From NCBI RefSeq assembly GCF_014696065.1, contig NZ_JACJPL010000021.1, forward strand, positions 1 through 48,333: 48,333 bases of DNA, written 5' to 3'. Positions 34,989 to 44,144 of the stretch are shown here, piece by piece (position 1 is the first letter of the stretch; every line of letters starts with the position of its first letter). The translations under genes and the position numbers were made by a program. The notes beneath the pieces are model-generated. The model worked only from the letters and a program-made list of their open reading frames with translations, was not told the DNA's origin and ran no database searches. The DNA is from Leptolyngbya sp. FACHB-261 (lineage in GTDB: Bacteria; Cyanobacteriota; Cyanobacteriia; FACHB-261).

Positions 34989-35879
34989 ATGAACCAAAAT
35001 TTGTTCCGTGATAGCTTAAGAACGACCCATAGCCGTATTGTTGCTTTCGGTCTCCTTGTAGGTTTATTTTATTTGCCTGTCTGGGTAGTGAGTCTGCTAC
35101 AGCAGATTGTTAGAGGCTCCTCTGGCTCTGTACTAACGATTGCAGCTACTTGCTTGGCGGGTCGAGAACTACAGAAAATTTATGCTCAGCTCTCTCCCTC
35201 AGTTACTTCTGAGCGGGAGCGATTGTTAGGCCACGCTTTAATTCTAGGCGGGGTATTCATTTTTCCGTTCTGTCGCTTCGCCCTTTGGCCACAAGCTCTT
35301 GTTTGGCTAATGATCATGACAGGCATTGCTCTAAGCTCTTGGGGAAAAAGCTTTTTTGAGAAGAATACATTTTTGACTGCTCTCATTGTGCTCAGTGTGT
35401 ATCCAGATCCTCGTAGCCTTGCTCAAGGACTATGGAATACATTAACTCCTCCTCTTATGTTGGAGAAGCTTATGGCATGGCTTACTGGTTTAGCTCTGCA
35501 AGCTATTGGTCAACCAGCTACAGTAGATGGTGTCTACATCATTTTGTCCTCAGGTAGTGTCGAGGTTGCTTGGGGCTGTAATGGTTTTGGCATGGCCTGC
35601 TCAATGGCAGGATCTGGTTTACTTCTAGGCCTATTCTTTAAGCAGAAGTGGAGCCAGACCGTGAGCTTAATGGCTGCAGGCATTGTCCTAGCTCTAGTCC
35701 TTAATGTTCCCCGCATTATGGTGATGACCTTGGCTGCCGTCTACTGGGGAGAAGAGTCCTTCAAGTTCTGGCATGGACCTTGGGGCGGGCAAATTTTCTC
35801 AAGCATTCTATTCACTCTCTACTACTATCTAGTGATTAAAAGGCTCTTGTCTCAACCTTCCTTAAAGTCTCAAGCCTGA
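34989..35879 (+). CDS. Cyanoexosortase
   Basis: A membrane protein of 296 residues with about 7-8 helices. The exosortase active-site triad is visible: Cys in VEVAWGCNGFGMACSMAG (about residues 196-213), Arg in LNVPRIMVMTL (about 243), and His in FWHGPWGGQIFSS (about 260). Exosortases are thought to cleave and sort proteins bearing a PEP-CTERM-type tail, as sortases do, usually in bacteria that make extracellular polysaccharide. The adjacent downstream gene encodes a protein with a PTPA-CTERM tail, its probable substrate. The exact cyanoexosortase subtype was not assigned. Confidence 0.88.
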   Translation: MNQNLFRDSLRTTHSRIVAFGLLVGLFYLPVWVVSLLQQIVRGSSGSVLTIAATCLAGRELQKIYAQLSPSVTSERERLLGHALILGGVFIFPFCRFALWPQALVWLMIMTGIALSSWGKSFFEKNTFLTALIVLSVYPDPRSLAQGLWNTLTPPLMLEKLMAWLTGLALQAIGQPATVDGVYIILSSGSVEVAWGCNGFGMACSMAGSGLLLGLFFKQKWSQTVSLMAAGIVLALVLNVPRIMVMTLAAVYWGEESFKFWHGPWGGQIFSSILFTLYYYLVIKRLLSQPSLKSQA

Positions 35880-36450
35880 CATAAAAATTATTAATAGGCA
35901 GCGAAACTCCACTACTGAATTTCTTGCTAGGGTAAAGGGTTTTGAGTGGTTAGCGGCTGCTCTCGGAGTCTATCACCCAGTATCATTCTCCTCATTTGCT
36001 GAGTCTCTTGGCACTCTAACCACTAGTAATTGTTAGATAAACCACTGTTTGTTGTTTGCTACTTGAAATGGACAAATTTAGAACAGTAGTAATAGCAGAG
36101 CTATGCAGGCGCTAGATATCGTGGAGAGGATACAGGGCAACAACTAAAAGGCAAACTCCTCAAGTTAGGTTTTGGAAACCATATGACCATTTCTGCTCAA
36201 GGTAACACAGACCTATTTCTAACTTAGTGAGTTTAAAGAGCTCATGAACTTTTGAGCGGCAGCTTTTGTCACAACTCGATGTGTGTAATGATCACTAACA
36301 AAGGTAGGCATAGCATTGACGCGCCTGCTTAGACAGCTATGGGTGCATAAGAGCAGTTGATGCCTGGTCAGATTTTGTAATGTACCAACATTCTCTATGG
36401 CCAGCACCAACTGTTTTGAACTAGACGAGCACTCTAAATAGGTTCTAACC
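35880..36450. other. Intergenic region between exosortase and its likely substrate
   Basis: About 570 bases. Cyanoexosortase genes are often followed by a small associated gene, but no convincing frame is present. A plus-strand frame near 36090-36230 (including GKLLKLGFGNHM) has no start, and a minus-strand frame at 36219-36488 is compositionally odd. It may hold the promoter of the PTPA-CTERM gene. Confidence 0.45.
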
Positions 36451-36873
36451 ATGAAACTCAAAACCATTTGCATGAGCACTATGCTCACTGCTGTGATGAT
36501 TGCAGGGACAACTTTGAGCCGCCAAGAAGCAGCTCAGGCATCGCCACTGGTAATGAATCCGCCAGTAGTGCTAGGCGCTACTCAGAACGATAGTATCTGG
36601 GCTAACCTCTTGAATCTTTTTGGCCTGAGCGATCCTTTCAATGGTCAAACGACCACTAATGGGAACGGGGACAAAGCTGCTAGAGACAAGAAAGGCACGA
36701 CAGGAACGGTGGATATCAATGGTTCAGCTGAGAAGCCAGATATCCAAGTCAAGAACCTCACGCCGAACCCAAAGCCGGTTCCTACCCCTGCGCTACTGCC
36801 AGGTCTTATTGGCTTAGGCGTAGTTGCAATGCGCAAGCGCAGAGCTGAGGAGGCAGCAGCTAGTCAGCAATAG
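36451..36873 (+). CDS. PTPA-CTERM tailed secreted protein, probable exosortase substrate
   Basis: The 140-residue product has a signal peptide (MKLKTICMSTMLTAVMIAGT, likely cleaved near residues 26-31), a low-complexity middle rich in Asn, Gly, Lys and Thr, and a tripartite C-terminal tail. The tail has PTPA at residues 111-114, a hydrophobic helix LLPGLIGLGVVAM (115-127) and an RKRR cluster (128-131). This matches the PTPA-CTERM variant of PEP-CTERM sorting signals. It lies just downstream of a cyanoexosortase, as expected for its substrate. After the cluster there are nine extra residues (AEEAAASQQ), longer than many tails. Confidence 0.82.
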   Translation: MKLKTICMSTMLTAVMIAGTTLSRQEAAQASPLVMNPPVVLGATQNDSIWANLLNLFGLSDPFNGQTTTNGNGDKAARDKKGTTGTVDINGSAEKPDIQVKNLTPNPKPVPTPALLPGLIGLGVVAMRKRRAEEAAASQQ

Positions 36874-37124
36874 CTCTATCGATAACACTACCTACCTGAA
36901 TTGATAGACAGGGTGAATTATTGGGTGCAGGTTGTGTACTCAATAACTCACCTTTTTTTGAGTCTCTTGCTTGGTATATCTCCTCTGCAACGTTTAGTTT
37001 CTCAATGTTTGAGATGTAGAGTCCATTCTTATCAAGATTAGTGCTTAAAAAGCTTACGAATTTCAAAAGCAAGAGATCCTAATCCTGAAATAGCTAGAAA
37101 GCCCTGAATACTAAGCTGATGCTT

Positions 37125-37193
37125 GTTGAAGCTGCAAGATGAAGAGAACAAGGCCTCTATCGCTCTACCCGCTTTAGATCTTGTAGCTTCAAC
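37125..37193 (+). promoter_or_regulatory. Large hairpin in the gmd leader
   Basis: GTTGAAGCTGCAAGAT (37125-37140) pairs with ATCTTGTAGCTTCAAC (37178-37193) over 16 positions with one G-U pair. The 37-base loop is largely unstructured. It lies about 50 bases before gmd. The rest of the gap 36874-37240 shows no gene. It could be a leader structure or a weak terminator of the preceding unit; T-tail support is poor. Confidence 0.45.
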
Positions 37194-37240
37194 ACCCCGT
37201 AGCTCTAAAAAGCCACAAAAAGATATTCCATAGGAGATAC

Positions 37241-38305
37241 ATGACTGAAGTTAAACGCGCGCTGATCACAGGTATTACGGGTCAGGATGGCTCTTATCTT
37301 GCTGAATTATTACTCGGCAAAGGTTATGAGGTCCACGGCATCATCCGCCGTACCTCCACCTTCAACACTGACCGCATTGATCCCATCTATCAAGATCCTC
37401 ACACCGACGATGCCCGTTTATTTCTGCACTACGGTGACCTCACCGACGGCACCACACTGCGCCGTGTTCTAGAAGAAGTTAAGCCCGTTGAAATCTTCAA
37501 CCTGGGTGCCCAATCCCATGTCCGGGTCAGCTTCGACTCCCCCGAATACACCGTTGACGCAGTTGGCATGGGAACCCTTCGCCTTCTCGAAGCGGTTCGT
37601 GACTATCAACAGCGCACTGGCATCCAGGTTCGGTTCTATCAAGCAGGTTCTTCTGAAATGTTTGGCTTAGTCCAAGCAGTTCCCCAGAGTGAAACCACTC
37701 CCTTCTATCCTCGTAGCCCCTATGCCTGCGCCAAAGTTTATGCACACTGGCAAACCATCAACTACCGAGAATCCTACGGGTTGTTCGCTTGCAACGGCAT
37801 CCTATTCAACCACGAAGGTCCCCGGCGCGGTGAAACATTTGTGACCCGCAAAGTTACTCGGGCGCTCGCTCGTATCATGGCCGGTCAGCAGGACAAACTC
37901 TATCTAGGCAACCTTGACGCCAAACGCGACTGGGGCTACGCCAAAGACTATGTTCAAGCCATGTGGTCAATGTTGCAGCAAGAGGAAGCGGATGATTATG
38001 TGATCGCGACTGGCGAGACCCATTCTATTCGTGAGTTTTTAGACGTAGCCTTTGGGCTAGTCAATCTGGACTGGCATCAATATGTAGAAATTGACCCTCG
38101 CTACTTCCGGCCCGCCGAGGTGGAGTTGCTCTTGGGCGACTCTACTAAAGCCAGAACCAAACTGAACTGGCAGCCCTCGGTCACCTTTGCACAACTAGTC
38201 GAGATCATGGTGAACGCCGATCTGCAAGCCTTAGGTCTGCCCCCTGCCACTTCTTCTAGCGAATCAACCGATGTCGCCTTTATCCGTCAGGCTATTGCGA
38301 TTTGA
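37241..38305 (+). CDS. gmd: GDP-mannose 4,6-dehydratase
   Basis: The extended SDR enzyme (354 residues) has the glycine motif [17 protein letters not shown] (about residues 9-25), [17 protein letters not shown] and the catalytic YACAK motif in [20 protein letters not shown], with Ser/Thr in [29 protein letters not shown] is diagnostic for Gmd. It converts GDP-D-mannose to GDP-4-keto-6-deoxy-D-mannose, the first step to GDP-L-fucose. It is followed by fcl with a gap of only 37 bases, giving a two-gene operon that supplies fucose to the polysaccharide. TAGGAGA precedes the ATG. Confidence 0.95.
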   Translation: MTEVKRALITGITGQDGSYLAELLLGKGYEVHGIIRRTSTFNTDRIDPIYQDPHTDDARLFLHYGDLTDGTTLRRVLEEVKPVEIFNLGAQSHVRVSFDSPEYTVDAVGMGTLRLLEAVRDYQQRTGIQVRFYQAGSSEMFGLVQAVPQSETTPFYPRSPYACAKVYAHWQTINYRESYGLFACNGILFNHEGPRRGETFVTRKVTRALARIMAGQQDKLYLGNLDAKRDWGYAKDYVQAMWSMLQQEEADDYVIATGETHSIREFLDVAFGLVNLDWHQYVEIDPRYFRPAEVELLLGDSTKARTKLNWQPSVTFAQLVEIMVNADLQALGLPPATSSSESTDVAFIRQAIAI

Positions 38306-38342
38306 GCCACCCACTCACTTTTGACCTTTACCCTTGACCACT

Positions 38343-39296
38343 ATGAGTTCAGGTACCCTGGCGCAAAAGCGCATTCTTGTCACGGGCGGATCTGGTTTCC
38401 TGGGGCGGCATGTCGTTGCCGCTCTAGCAGCCCTTGGCGCTGACCCTAACAAAATCACTGTCCCCCGCTCCAAAGACTTCGATCTCCGGCAGATGGAGGT
38501 TTGCCAGCAGCTTAGCCAGCATCAAGATGTCATCGTGCACTTAGCTGCCCATGTTGGTGGGATCGGCCTCAATCGTCAAAAACCCGCCGAACTGTTCTAT
38601 GACAACTTGATGATGGGCACCCAGCTCATTCACGCTGCTCATCAAGCGGAAGTCGAGAAGTTCGTCTGTGTCGGCACGATCTGTGCCTACCCTAAATTTG
38701 TCTCTGTTCCTTTTCAGGAAGATGACCTCTGGGCTGGTTATCCTGAGGAAACTAACGCGCCCTATGGCATCGCCAAAAAAGCGCTGCTGGTTCAATTGCA
38801 AGCCTATCGCCAGCAGTATGGTTTTAACGGGGTTTACCTCCTGCCTGTCAATCTTTACGGTCCTTGGGATAACTTTGATCCCAACAGTTCTCATGTCATT
38901 CCTGCCTTGATTCGTAAGATCTATGAGGCCCAGCAACAGGGGCTCAAGCAACTCCCAGTTTGGGGTGATGGCAGCCCAACCCGCGAATTTCTCTACGTTG
39001 AAGATGCTGCTCGCGGCATTGCTCTGGCCGCACTCAACTACAACCAATCCGAGCCAGTTAATCTAGGTACAGGCAGCGAAATCTCAATCCGAGATTTAGT
39101 GAATTCGATTAGTGAGCTAATGGGCTTTGAAGGTGAGATTGCCTGGGAAATCAACCAACCCAACGGTCAGCCTCGGCGTTGCCTTGACACCCGCCGAGCC
39201 AAGGAATTCTTTGGCTTCTCTGCCGAAGTCAGCCTGCAAGAAGGGTTAGAGCGAACCATCGATTGGTACCGCCAACATGCAACTCCGTTGAAATAG
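38343..39296 (+). CDS. fcl: GDP-L-fucose synthase
   Basis: The 317-residue enzyme has the SDR motif [18 protein letters not shown], the catalytic YGIAK motif in [16 protein letters not shown] and [15 protein letters not shown], characteristic of GDP-4-keto-6-deoxy-mannose 3,5-epimerase-4-reductase. It uses the product of gmd and NADPH to make GDP-L-fucose. ATG 38343 is preferred; a TTG lies three codons upstream. A strong terminator about 90 bases downstream closes the operon, and with it the polysaccharide locus. Confidence 0.94.
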   Translation: MSSGTLAQKRILVTGGSGFLGRHVVAALAALGADPNKITVPRSKDFDLRQMEVCQQLSQHQDVIVHLAAHVGGIGLNRQKPAELFYDNLMMGTQLIHAAHQAEVEKFVCVGTICAYPKFVSVPFQEDDLWAGYPEETNAPYGIAKKALLVQLQAYRQQYGFNGVYLLPVNLYGPWDNFDPNSSHVIPALIRKIYEAQQQGLKQLPVWGDGSPTREFLYVEDAARGIALAALNYNQSEPVNLGTGSEISIRDLVNSISELMGFEGEIAWEINQPNGQPRRCLDTRRAKEFFGFSAEVSLQEGLERTIDWYRQHATPLK

Positions 39297-39387
39297 ATCA
39301 CGGAGTTTAAGTGGGGTCTTCAAGCTAGGGCCGCGCTTCCTCAGTGGCCCTTCTCCTAGCAGAATGGCTAACTCTTTAGCCTCTCAG

Positions 39388-39430
39388 CCTCTACCCGAAG
39401 GAGCTCGGCCCTTCGGGTAGAGGTTATTAT
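39388..39430 (+). terminator. Rho-independent terminator
   Basis: CCTCTACCCGAAG pairs exactly with CTTCGGGTAGAGG across a 10-base loop, followed by TTATTATTCTT. It ends the gmd-fcl operon. Confidence 0.92.
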
Positions 39431-39458
39431 TCTTGGTGACCTAGCCTAGATTCAACCT

Positions 39459-39765
39459 CACAAGGTAGCTAGTAGGTATCACTGAACAGCGAGCAAGGGT
39501 TACCAGGTAGCCGTTAAGCCCTACTCAGTCCTTGATAAATTTGACGGTGCAGGGGATAAGAGCCACGAGGTTGCTCCTAAGCTCTACTTGCTAACCAGTA
39601 AGCGCTAATAGCTGTGCCGTCACGACCCCACCAGGCAGACTGCAAGCGCTACGTGGCAGTCACTCAGGGTTACTAGGTGAGGTAAGAGCTACGAGGTAGC
39701 CATTCAGCGTTACTGGGCAACCGGCAAGGACTATGAGCCCGTCGTTCAGACTCATCTAGAAACCC
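39459..39765. repeat. Degenerate 42-base repeat tract, coding-like in short pieces
   Basis: About seven imperfect units of roughly 42 bases, centred on TACGAGGTAGCC-like sequence, lie in the gap downstream of fcl. Read in the best frame, pieces translate to YQVAVKPY, HEVAPKLYLLTSKR, YVAVTQGY and YEVAIQRYWATGKD, a 14-residue motif of the form YEVAx3Yx(A/T)TGKx. Stops (TAA, TAG, TGA) and frame offsets interrupt it, so no full ORF survives. It is either a decayed repeat-protein gene or a non-coding repeat. Confidence 0.55.
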
Positions 39766-39939
39766 GTAGCTGTCACCCCCTAAAACTCCCCAAAAACCGC
39801 CAAAATAACTCCAGCAAAAACACCGATAAAAATCAGCAAAATCGCGAAAGCAACTACAAACTTCCAGAGTTTTGCTGAGCCTGCTGAAACGAGAGCTTCA
39901 TTATGCTGGGTAGTATAGTTTTGCTGGATAGAGAATTTT

Positions 39940-40308
39940 ATGTCACGTCAGAAACGCACCTCCAAAGTCCTCGAAAGAGCTGAGCGTCGGGCCTCTGGTC
40001 TCGTCACTATTGGGACCAACTTAGACCTGGGTAACGCGCTTACCCTAAGCTCTTTTCGTGACCTCATTGAACAGATGCGCGCTAAGCAAGAAGCCTACAA
40101 CTCCACCCTGTCTCTCATCGACTCTACCTATGTCGAAATGATGGATTTAGAGAAAACCTTGGGCGATTGGACTGAGAAAATGCTGTATGGCGTCGCCTGC
40201 AAATATGGCAAAGATAGCCGCGAATACGAGATGGCCGGTGGTGTACGCAAGAGCGTTCAGCTCAAGCGACGGTCCACGAGCAGAATTAAGTCCGGAACAG
40301 TAACCTAG
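39940..40308 (+). CDS. Hypothetical protein of 122 residues
   Basis: The product is basic and mostly helical: an Arg/Lys-rich start (MSRQKRTSKVLERAERRASG), then SSFRDLIEQMRAKQEAYNST and ACKYGKDSREYEMAGGVRKS, ending in a basic tail. The central part (about residues 35-75) looks like a coiled coil. I do not know a named family. Codon use is normal, supporting expression. It follows the degenerate repeat tract and ends about 50 bases before a terminator shared with the GH2 gene on the other strand. It resembles a small nucleic-acid-binding or structural protein, which is inference. Confidence 0.6.
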   Translation: MSRQKRTSKVLERAERRASGLVTIGTNLDLGNALTLSSFRDLIEQMRAKQEAYNSTLSLIDSTYVEMMDLEKTLGDWTEKMLYGVACKYGKDSREYEMAGGVRKSVQLKRRSTSRIKSGTVT

Positions 40309-40357
40309 GTAAGTCTAGAATCAGCCAACCTTTTGCGAAAGTTGCTAAGCACCTCGG

Positions 40358-40437
40358 AGCTAAAGTCTAGAGCTACACAAGCCAAGCTTGTAAAAATGGG
40401 CTTGGCTTGTGTAGATACATTAGCTTTAACTTTAGCT
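40358..40437. terminator. Large bidirectional terminator hairpin
   Basis: An inner perfect 15-bp stem, CTACACAAGCCAAGC (40373-40387) with GCTTGGCTTGTGTAG (40400-40414), is enclosed by a 9-bp outer stem, AGCTAAAGT (40358-40366) with ACTTTAGCT (40429-40437). It separates the convergent 122-residue gene and GH2 gene. There is no strong T run, so it relies on structure. Confidence 0.75.
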
Positions 40438-40455
40438 AGACTTCGAGGTCAGACT

Positions 40456-42312
40456 TTAAGGTGAGGTTGGCGGTGGTTCATGGGGAACGGAGTAAAGGCG
40501 ATCGGTTTTAGGCCAGGGCTCAGTGACAAAGCCAGTGCAGACGTCATGGCTAACGCCGGGATGGGTTGCAGCGGCGATGACTTCTAAGGGTAATTTTGGA
40601 ACCCGATCGGCATAGAGAAGTCCATTCGCTTCCTGAAAGGTATCAGTGAACTGGGTATAGCAGAAGCCGCTAAAGATTTCTAGTTCGTTGACCACCTTCA
40701 GCAGGTCGGTGTACCGCAATTCTAATTCCGAGAGATTGGAACTGCGAACATAACCCCAGGCTCGATCGCCCTCCAGATTTTTCTCAGGGGTATAAGCAAT
40801 ACCACCAAACTCAGTCAGCATGATCGGCTGGCCTTGATGGGGATAGTTATCAAGGGTCAACACCCGTCCACCGGGACGCTGGCGCTCGAATAAATCCGCA
40901 AGCTTCATCTCCCCGTAACGCTTAAACAGCCGGGTTGGATTATTGTCGTAATCGTGAATCGCCAGAATGTCTGTGTTGGTGCTCTCCCAACCGTCGTTAC
41001 CAATCACTGGACGGTCTGGGTCCAGAGTTTTGGTCAGATGATAGACGGCTTGAACATAGTTTTGGTGGGCAGTTGCTTCGGTTAGATTGGGCACGCCCCA
41101 AGATTCATTAAAGGGCACCCAAGCCACAATGCAGGGATGGCTCTGGTCGCGCTGGATAACCTCAGTCCACTCGTGGATTAGGCGCTCAACAGCTTTGGGC
41201 GTAAAGCGGTAGGCGCTGGGCATCTCCTCCCAAACCATTAAGCCCATCACATCAGCCCAGTACAAAAATCGAGGATCCTCAATTTTTTGGTGCTTACGCA
41301 CACCGTTGAATCCCATACACTTGATCAGCCTGATATCGTGCTTTAACGCCTCGTCTGAAGGCGGGGTCATCAGCGTGTCGGGCCAATAGCCTTGGTCCAA
41401 CACCAGGCGCAAATAGTAGGGCCGCCCATTGAGCATAAAGCGGTCACGCTGGATCGAGACGCAGCGCATGGCGGTGTAGGACCTGACAATGTTGAGCAGT
41501 TTGTCCCCTGACCACAGTTGGAGTTCAGCATCAATGAGGGTCGGTTTCTCAGGGCTCCACAGCAATTCGTTGCGGTAGTCATCAATGCCAGGATCAGACA
41601 GGGCGATGCGGCGATGCACTTCCTGGTTGAGCACCTGGTAAGTATCGTTAGCCAGCAACTTACCTTCAACGCTCAATTTCACATTGAGTTGCAAGTTGTC
41701 CTGTGGGTTTCCAGCCACAAACGCCTCAAAGCCAATCTCCCAACGCTCGAAGTGTGGTGTCCAGGTTAAGTGGTGAATGTAAGTAGGAGGAACGCGCTCT
41801 GCCCAGACTGTTTGCCAGATGCCAGTAGTGCGAGGATACCAGAGGCTATGGGACTTCAGTTGCCAGTCCTGCTTACCTCGTGGTTTTGCCAAATCGCAAG
41901 GGTCATCCTCAGCCCAAACCGTGACCCGCTGCGGTCTGTCTGGATGCAGAACACTGGTAATGTCCAATGTGAACGGGGTATGGCCCCCCTCATGGTCTGC
42001 TAGCAATTGGCCATTGACCCAGACTCGTGCCCGATAGTCTACCGCTCCAAAATGGAGCAGCACGCGGCCTTCTCCCTGAGGCGCCTCGAATTCGCGCTCA
42101 TACCAGCAGTTGGGGTGAAAGCCAAGATCGCCGATGCCGCTACGCACAGATTCTGGTGCGAACGGAACTTCAATGGTGTGAGTCCAAGTCGTAATATCCT
42201 TGGGTTGGCTGAATCGTCCCTCGTCGTCGAAGGCAAATTTCCAAGGTCCATTCAGGCAAATCCAATTAGGACGTTGCAACTGAGGACGCGGATAGGTCAT
42301 GTCAGGCAGCAT
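40456..42312 (-). CDS. Glycoside hydrolase family 2 protein
   Basis: The 619-residue enzyme has the GH2 order: a jelly-roll sugar-binding domain (about 15-190, with WKFAFDDEGRFSQPKDITTW and VWVNGQLLADHEGGHTPF), an immunoglobulin-like domain (about 190-290) and a TIM barrel (about 290-600). The acid/base is Glu404 in VPFNESWG and the nucleophile is Glu502 in MLTEFGGIAY. GH2 includes beta-galactosidases, glucuronidases and mannosidases; specificity is not determined. ATG 42312 is preferred, with AGGAG 9 bases upstream; a second ATG lies at 42300. No signal peptide is visible, so it probably acts on oligosaccharides in the cytoplasm. Confidence 0.9.
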   Translation of the reverse strand: MLPDMTYPRPQLQRPNWICLNGPWKFAFDDEGRFSQPKDITTWTHTIEVPFAPESVRSGIGDLGFHPNCWYEREFEAPQGEGRVLLHFGAVDYRARVWVNGQLLADHEGGHTPFTLDITSVLHPDRPQRVTVWAEDDPCDLAKPRGKQDWQLKSHSLWYPRTTGIWQTVWAERVPPTYIHHLTWTPHFERWEIGFEAFVAGNPQDNLQLNVKLSVEGKLLANDTYQVLNQEVHRRIALSDPGIDDYRNELLWSPEKPTLIDAELQLWSGDKLLNIVRSYTAMRCVSIQRDRFMLNGRPYYLRLVLDQGYWPDTLMTPPSDEALKHDIRLIKCMGFNGVRKHQKIEDPRFLYWADVMGLMVWEEMPSAYRFTPKAVERLIHEWTEVIQRDQSHPCIVAWVPFNESWGVPNLTEATAHQNYVQAVYHLTKTLDPDRPVIGNDGWESTNTDILAIHDYDNNPTRLFKRYGEMKLADLFERQRPGGRVLTLDNYPHQGQPIMLTEFGGIAYTPEKNLEGDRAWGYVRSSNLSELELRYTDLLKVVNELEIFSGFCYTQFTDTFQEANGLLYADRVPKLPLEVIAAATHPGVSHDVCTGFVTEPWPKTDRLYSVPHEPPPTSP

Positions 42313-42351
42313 CAACGAAGGCTCCTGTAAGGCTCCCTAAACAAACTTTGG

Positions 42352-43374
42352 TCAATGCCTGCTTTTGGTCAGATCATTTTTGGTCAAGCCATGCCGTGTT
42401 TGGTGCCACTGCCAGGCGTGAGCCAGAATGGTTTCTAGATCTGCATACTCAGGCTGCCAACCCAGCAAACGTTGGGCCTTCCCACTGCTGCCGACCAGCA
42501 TGGGCGGATCACCGGGGCGGCGCTCAGCCAAGGTGGCAGGAATCGGTGCGCCGGTGACGGCACGGGCCACTGCAATCACTTCTTGGACCGAGAAACCCAA
42601 GCCGTTGCCTAGGTTAAACACCTCGGTACTGCCGCCCTTGAGTAGGTACTCCAGTCCCTGCACATGAGCTTGGGCCAGATCGGTAACGTGAATATAGTCC
42701 CGCACGCAGGTGCCGTCGCGGGTAGCGTAATCATCGCCAAAGACAGCTATGCTTTCCCGTTGTCCTAAGGCTGTCATTAGCACTAGGGGAATCAAGTGGG
42801 TTTCTGGCTCGTGATCTTCACCCAGGCGGCCCTGTGGGTCGGCTCCTGCTGCATTGAAGTAGCGAAAACGAACCGAGCGCAGGCCATAAGCTCGGTCAAA
42901 ATCGCTGAGGATTTGCTCCACCATCAGCTTACTTCTGCCGTAAGGGCTAATGGGATTTTGTGGGTGATCTTCAGGGATGGGAATTTGCTCTGGCTCGCCG
43001 TAGATAGCGCAGGTTGAGGAGAAAACAAAATTTTTGATTCCAGCCTGAACCATCGCCTCCAAAAGAGTCAATGTACCTACCACATTGTTGCGATAGTATT
43101 TGCTCGGCTGCGTCACTGATTCACCCACGAAGGTGTAGGCAGCAAAATGCATCACAGCAGCGAAATTGCGGCTTTGAAAAAGCTGATCTAGTAGTGCTCG
43201 ATCGCCAGTATCCCCTTGGACAAGCTCCACTTTGAGCACAGTCTCGACTAAGTCGCGATGACCATACACCAAGTTGTCTAGGATGACGACCTCATAACCT
43301 GCATTCTGCAAAGCCAAAACAGCGTGAGAGCCAATGTAGCCCGCACCGCCTGTCACCAAAATAGAATTTGCCAT
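42352..43374 (-). CDS. galE: UDP-glucose 4-epimerase
   Basis: The 340-residue SDR enzyme has ILVTGGAGYIGSHAVLAL, FSSTCAIYG and the catalytic YGRSK motif in NPISPYGRSKLMVEQIL, with RYFNAAGADPQGRLGEDH, typical of GalE. It interconverts UDP-glucose and UDP-galactose and so can supply galactose to surface polysaccharides. Met 43374 is chosen because MANSILVTGGAGYIGSH is the standard N-terminus; the frame runs 18 codons further. It lies about 40 bases upstream of the GH2 gene in the same direction, so the two probably form an operon. Confidence 0.93.
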   Translation of the reverse strand: MANSILVTGGAGYIGSHAVLALQNAGYEVVILDNLVYGHRDLVETVLKVELVQGDTGDRALLDQLFQSRNFAAVMHFAAYTFVGESVTQPSKYYRNNVVGTLTLLEAMVQAGIKNFVFSSTCAIYGEPEQIPIPEDHPQNPISPYGRSKLMVEQILSDFDRAYGLRSVRFRYFNAAGADPQGRLGEDHEPETHLIPLVLMTALGQRESIAVFGDDYATRDGTCVRDYIHVTDLAQAHVQGLEYLLKGGSTEVFNLGNGLGFSVQEVIAVARAVTGAPIPATLAERRPGDPPMLVGSSGKAQRLLGWQPEYADLETILAHAWQWHQTRHGLTKNDLTKSRH

Positions 43375-43831
43375 CGCCGACTGAAGCCCCCTAATGGCTC
43401 GGCAAGAAGATTGCACCGAGTCCCCCACCTATACTTCCCTTAAGAGGGAAACTCATTGGCGAAATTCAACAGAGCAGCGCCGAACCTTTGCTACGTAGCA
43501 AGAGGCTATCCGGTTTCTGAACGATTTTGTATCTATCGAATGAATGAATGACTCTATCTTGTGTTGTTTGTAACAGGCATCTCGGAAGTCAATCTACCAA
43601 GAGAACGATGGATCTGCTGGGGCAAAAGTATTTCATGGGGGCTGAACTGGCAATCCTGCTCGTTAAGTTGTGTAGACCAAGAATGTTTGAGGTTTAATAA
43701 ATTCCCAGCTCAAATTTGTCCAGCTGAAAGCTGGGAATCAAATCAAAGCTTAACAAAGCTTTTAAACTTAATTTTTAGCAAAGCAACTAGCAAAATTTTT
43801 AGGACCATCGTCTCGTCCGAGTCTCTAACCC
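43375..43831. other. Intergenic region with hairpin
   Basis: About 460 bases upstream of galE. ATTCCCAGCT (43701-43710) and AGCTGGGAAT (43729-43738) form a 10-bp stem with an 18-base loop. Several AAAGCTT motifs follow. No gene is supported; a frame at 43561-43890 lacks a coding-like translation. The galE promoter presumably lies near 43380-43520. Confidence 0.45.
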
Positions 43832-44023
43832 ATGCTAGAAATCACCTTAGTCACGACAACAGCTCAAGCTGCCCAAGCTACTGGGATTGATCAGACTTTT
43901 GCCGAGTTGTATCGAATGCTCGAAGAACTTGAGCAACAGGTCAAACAGTGTAGTCTAAGCAATTCTGCTCAGCTGAGTTCAAAATTGCATTCAGTCGCGG
44001 CAGAAGCTAGACAAGAGCCATAA
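43832..44023 (+). CDS. Possible small protein, unknown
   Basis: A 63-residue frame starts MLEITLVTTTAQAAQATGID, with a helical Glu/Gln-rich middle (FAELYRMLEELEQQVKQC) that could form a short coiled coil. There is no Shine-Dalgarno, and the gene is isolated. Amino-acid composition is plausible for a real protein. I mark it as a candidate only. Confidence 0.35.
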   Translation: MLEITLVTTTAQAAQATGIDQTFAELYRMLEELEQQVKQCSLSNSAQLSSKLHSVAAEARQEP

Positions 44024-44144
44024 GCAGAAAAGCTCCCTGCTAGGCCCAGCCTCGCCTCTACCATGGCACTCATAATCTTGGCCCGATAAGACCTCACCAT
44101 CATCAATTTCGGTCTTTGAGTGAGTTGTCAATCCTCTGGCACGA

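Noticed and set aside
36219-36488. 89-codon minus-strand frame between exosortase and PTPA-CTERM gene
   Set aside because: It overlaps the start of the PTPA-CTERM gene, and its composition (many Ser, His, Cys) is not convincing.
39459-39765. CRISPR array interpretation of the repeated tract after fcl
   Set aside because: Units are contiguous and degenerate with no constant repeat and unique spacer alternation.
41370-42330. Several frames antisense or out of frame to the GH2 gene
   Set aside because: Shadows of a clearly coding GH2 gene whose catalytic motifs are intact.
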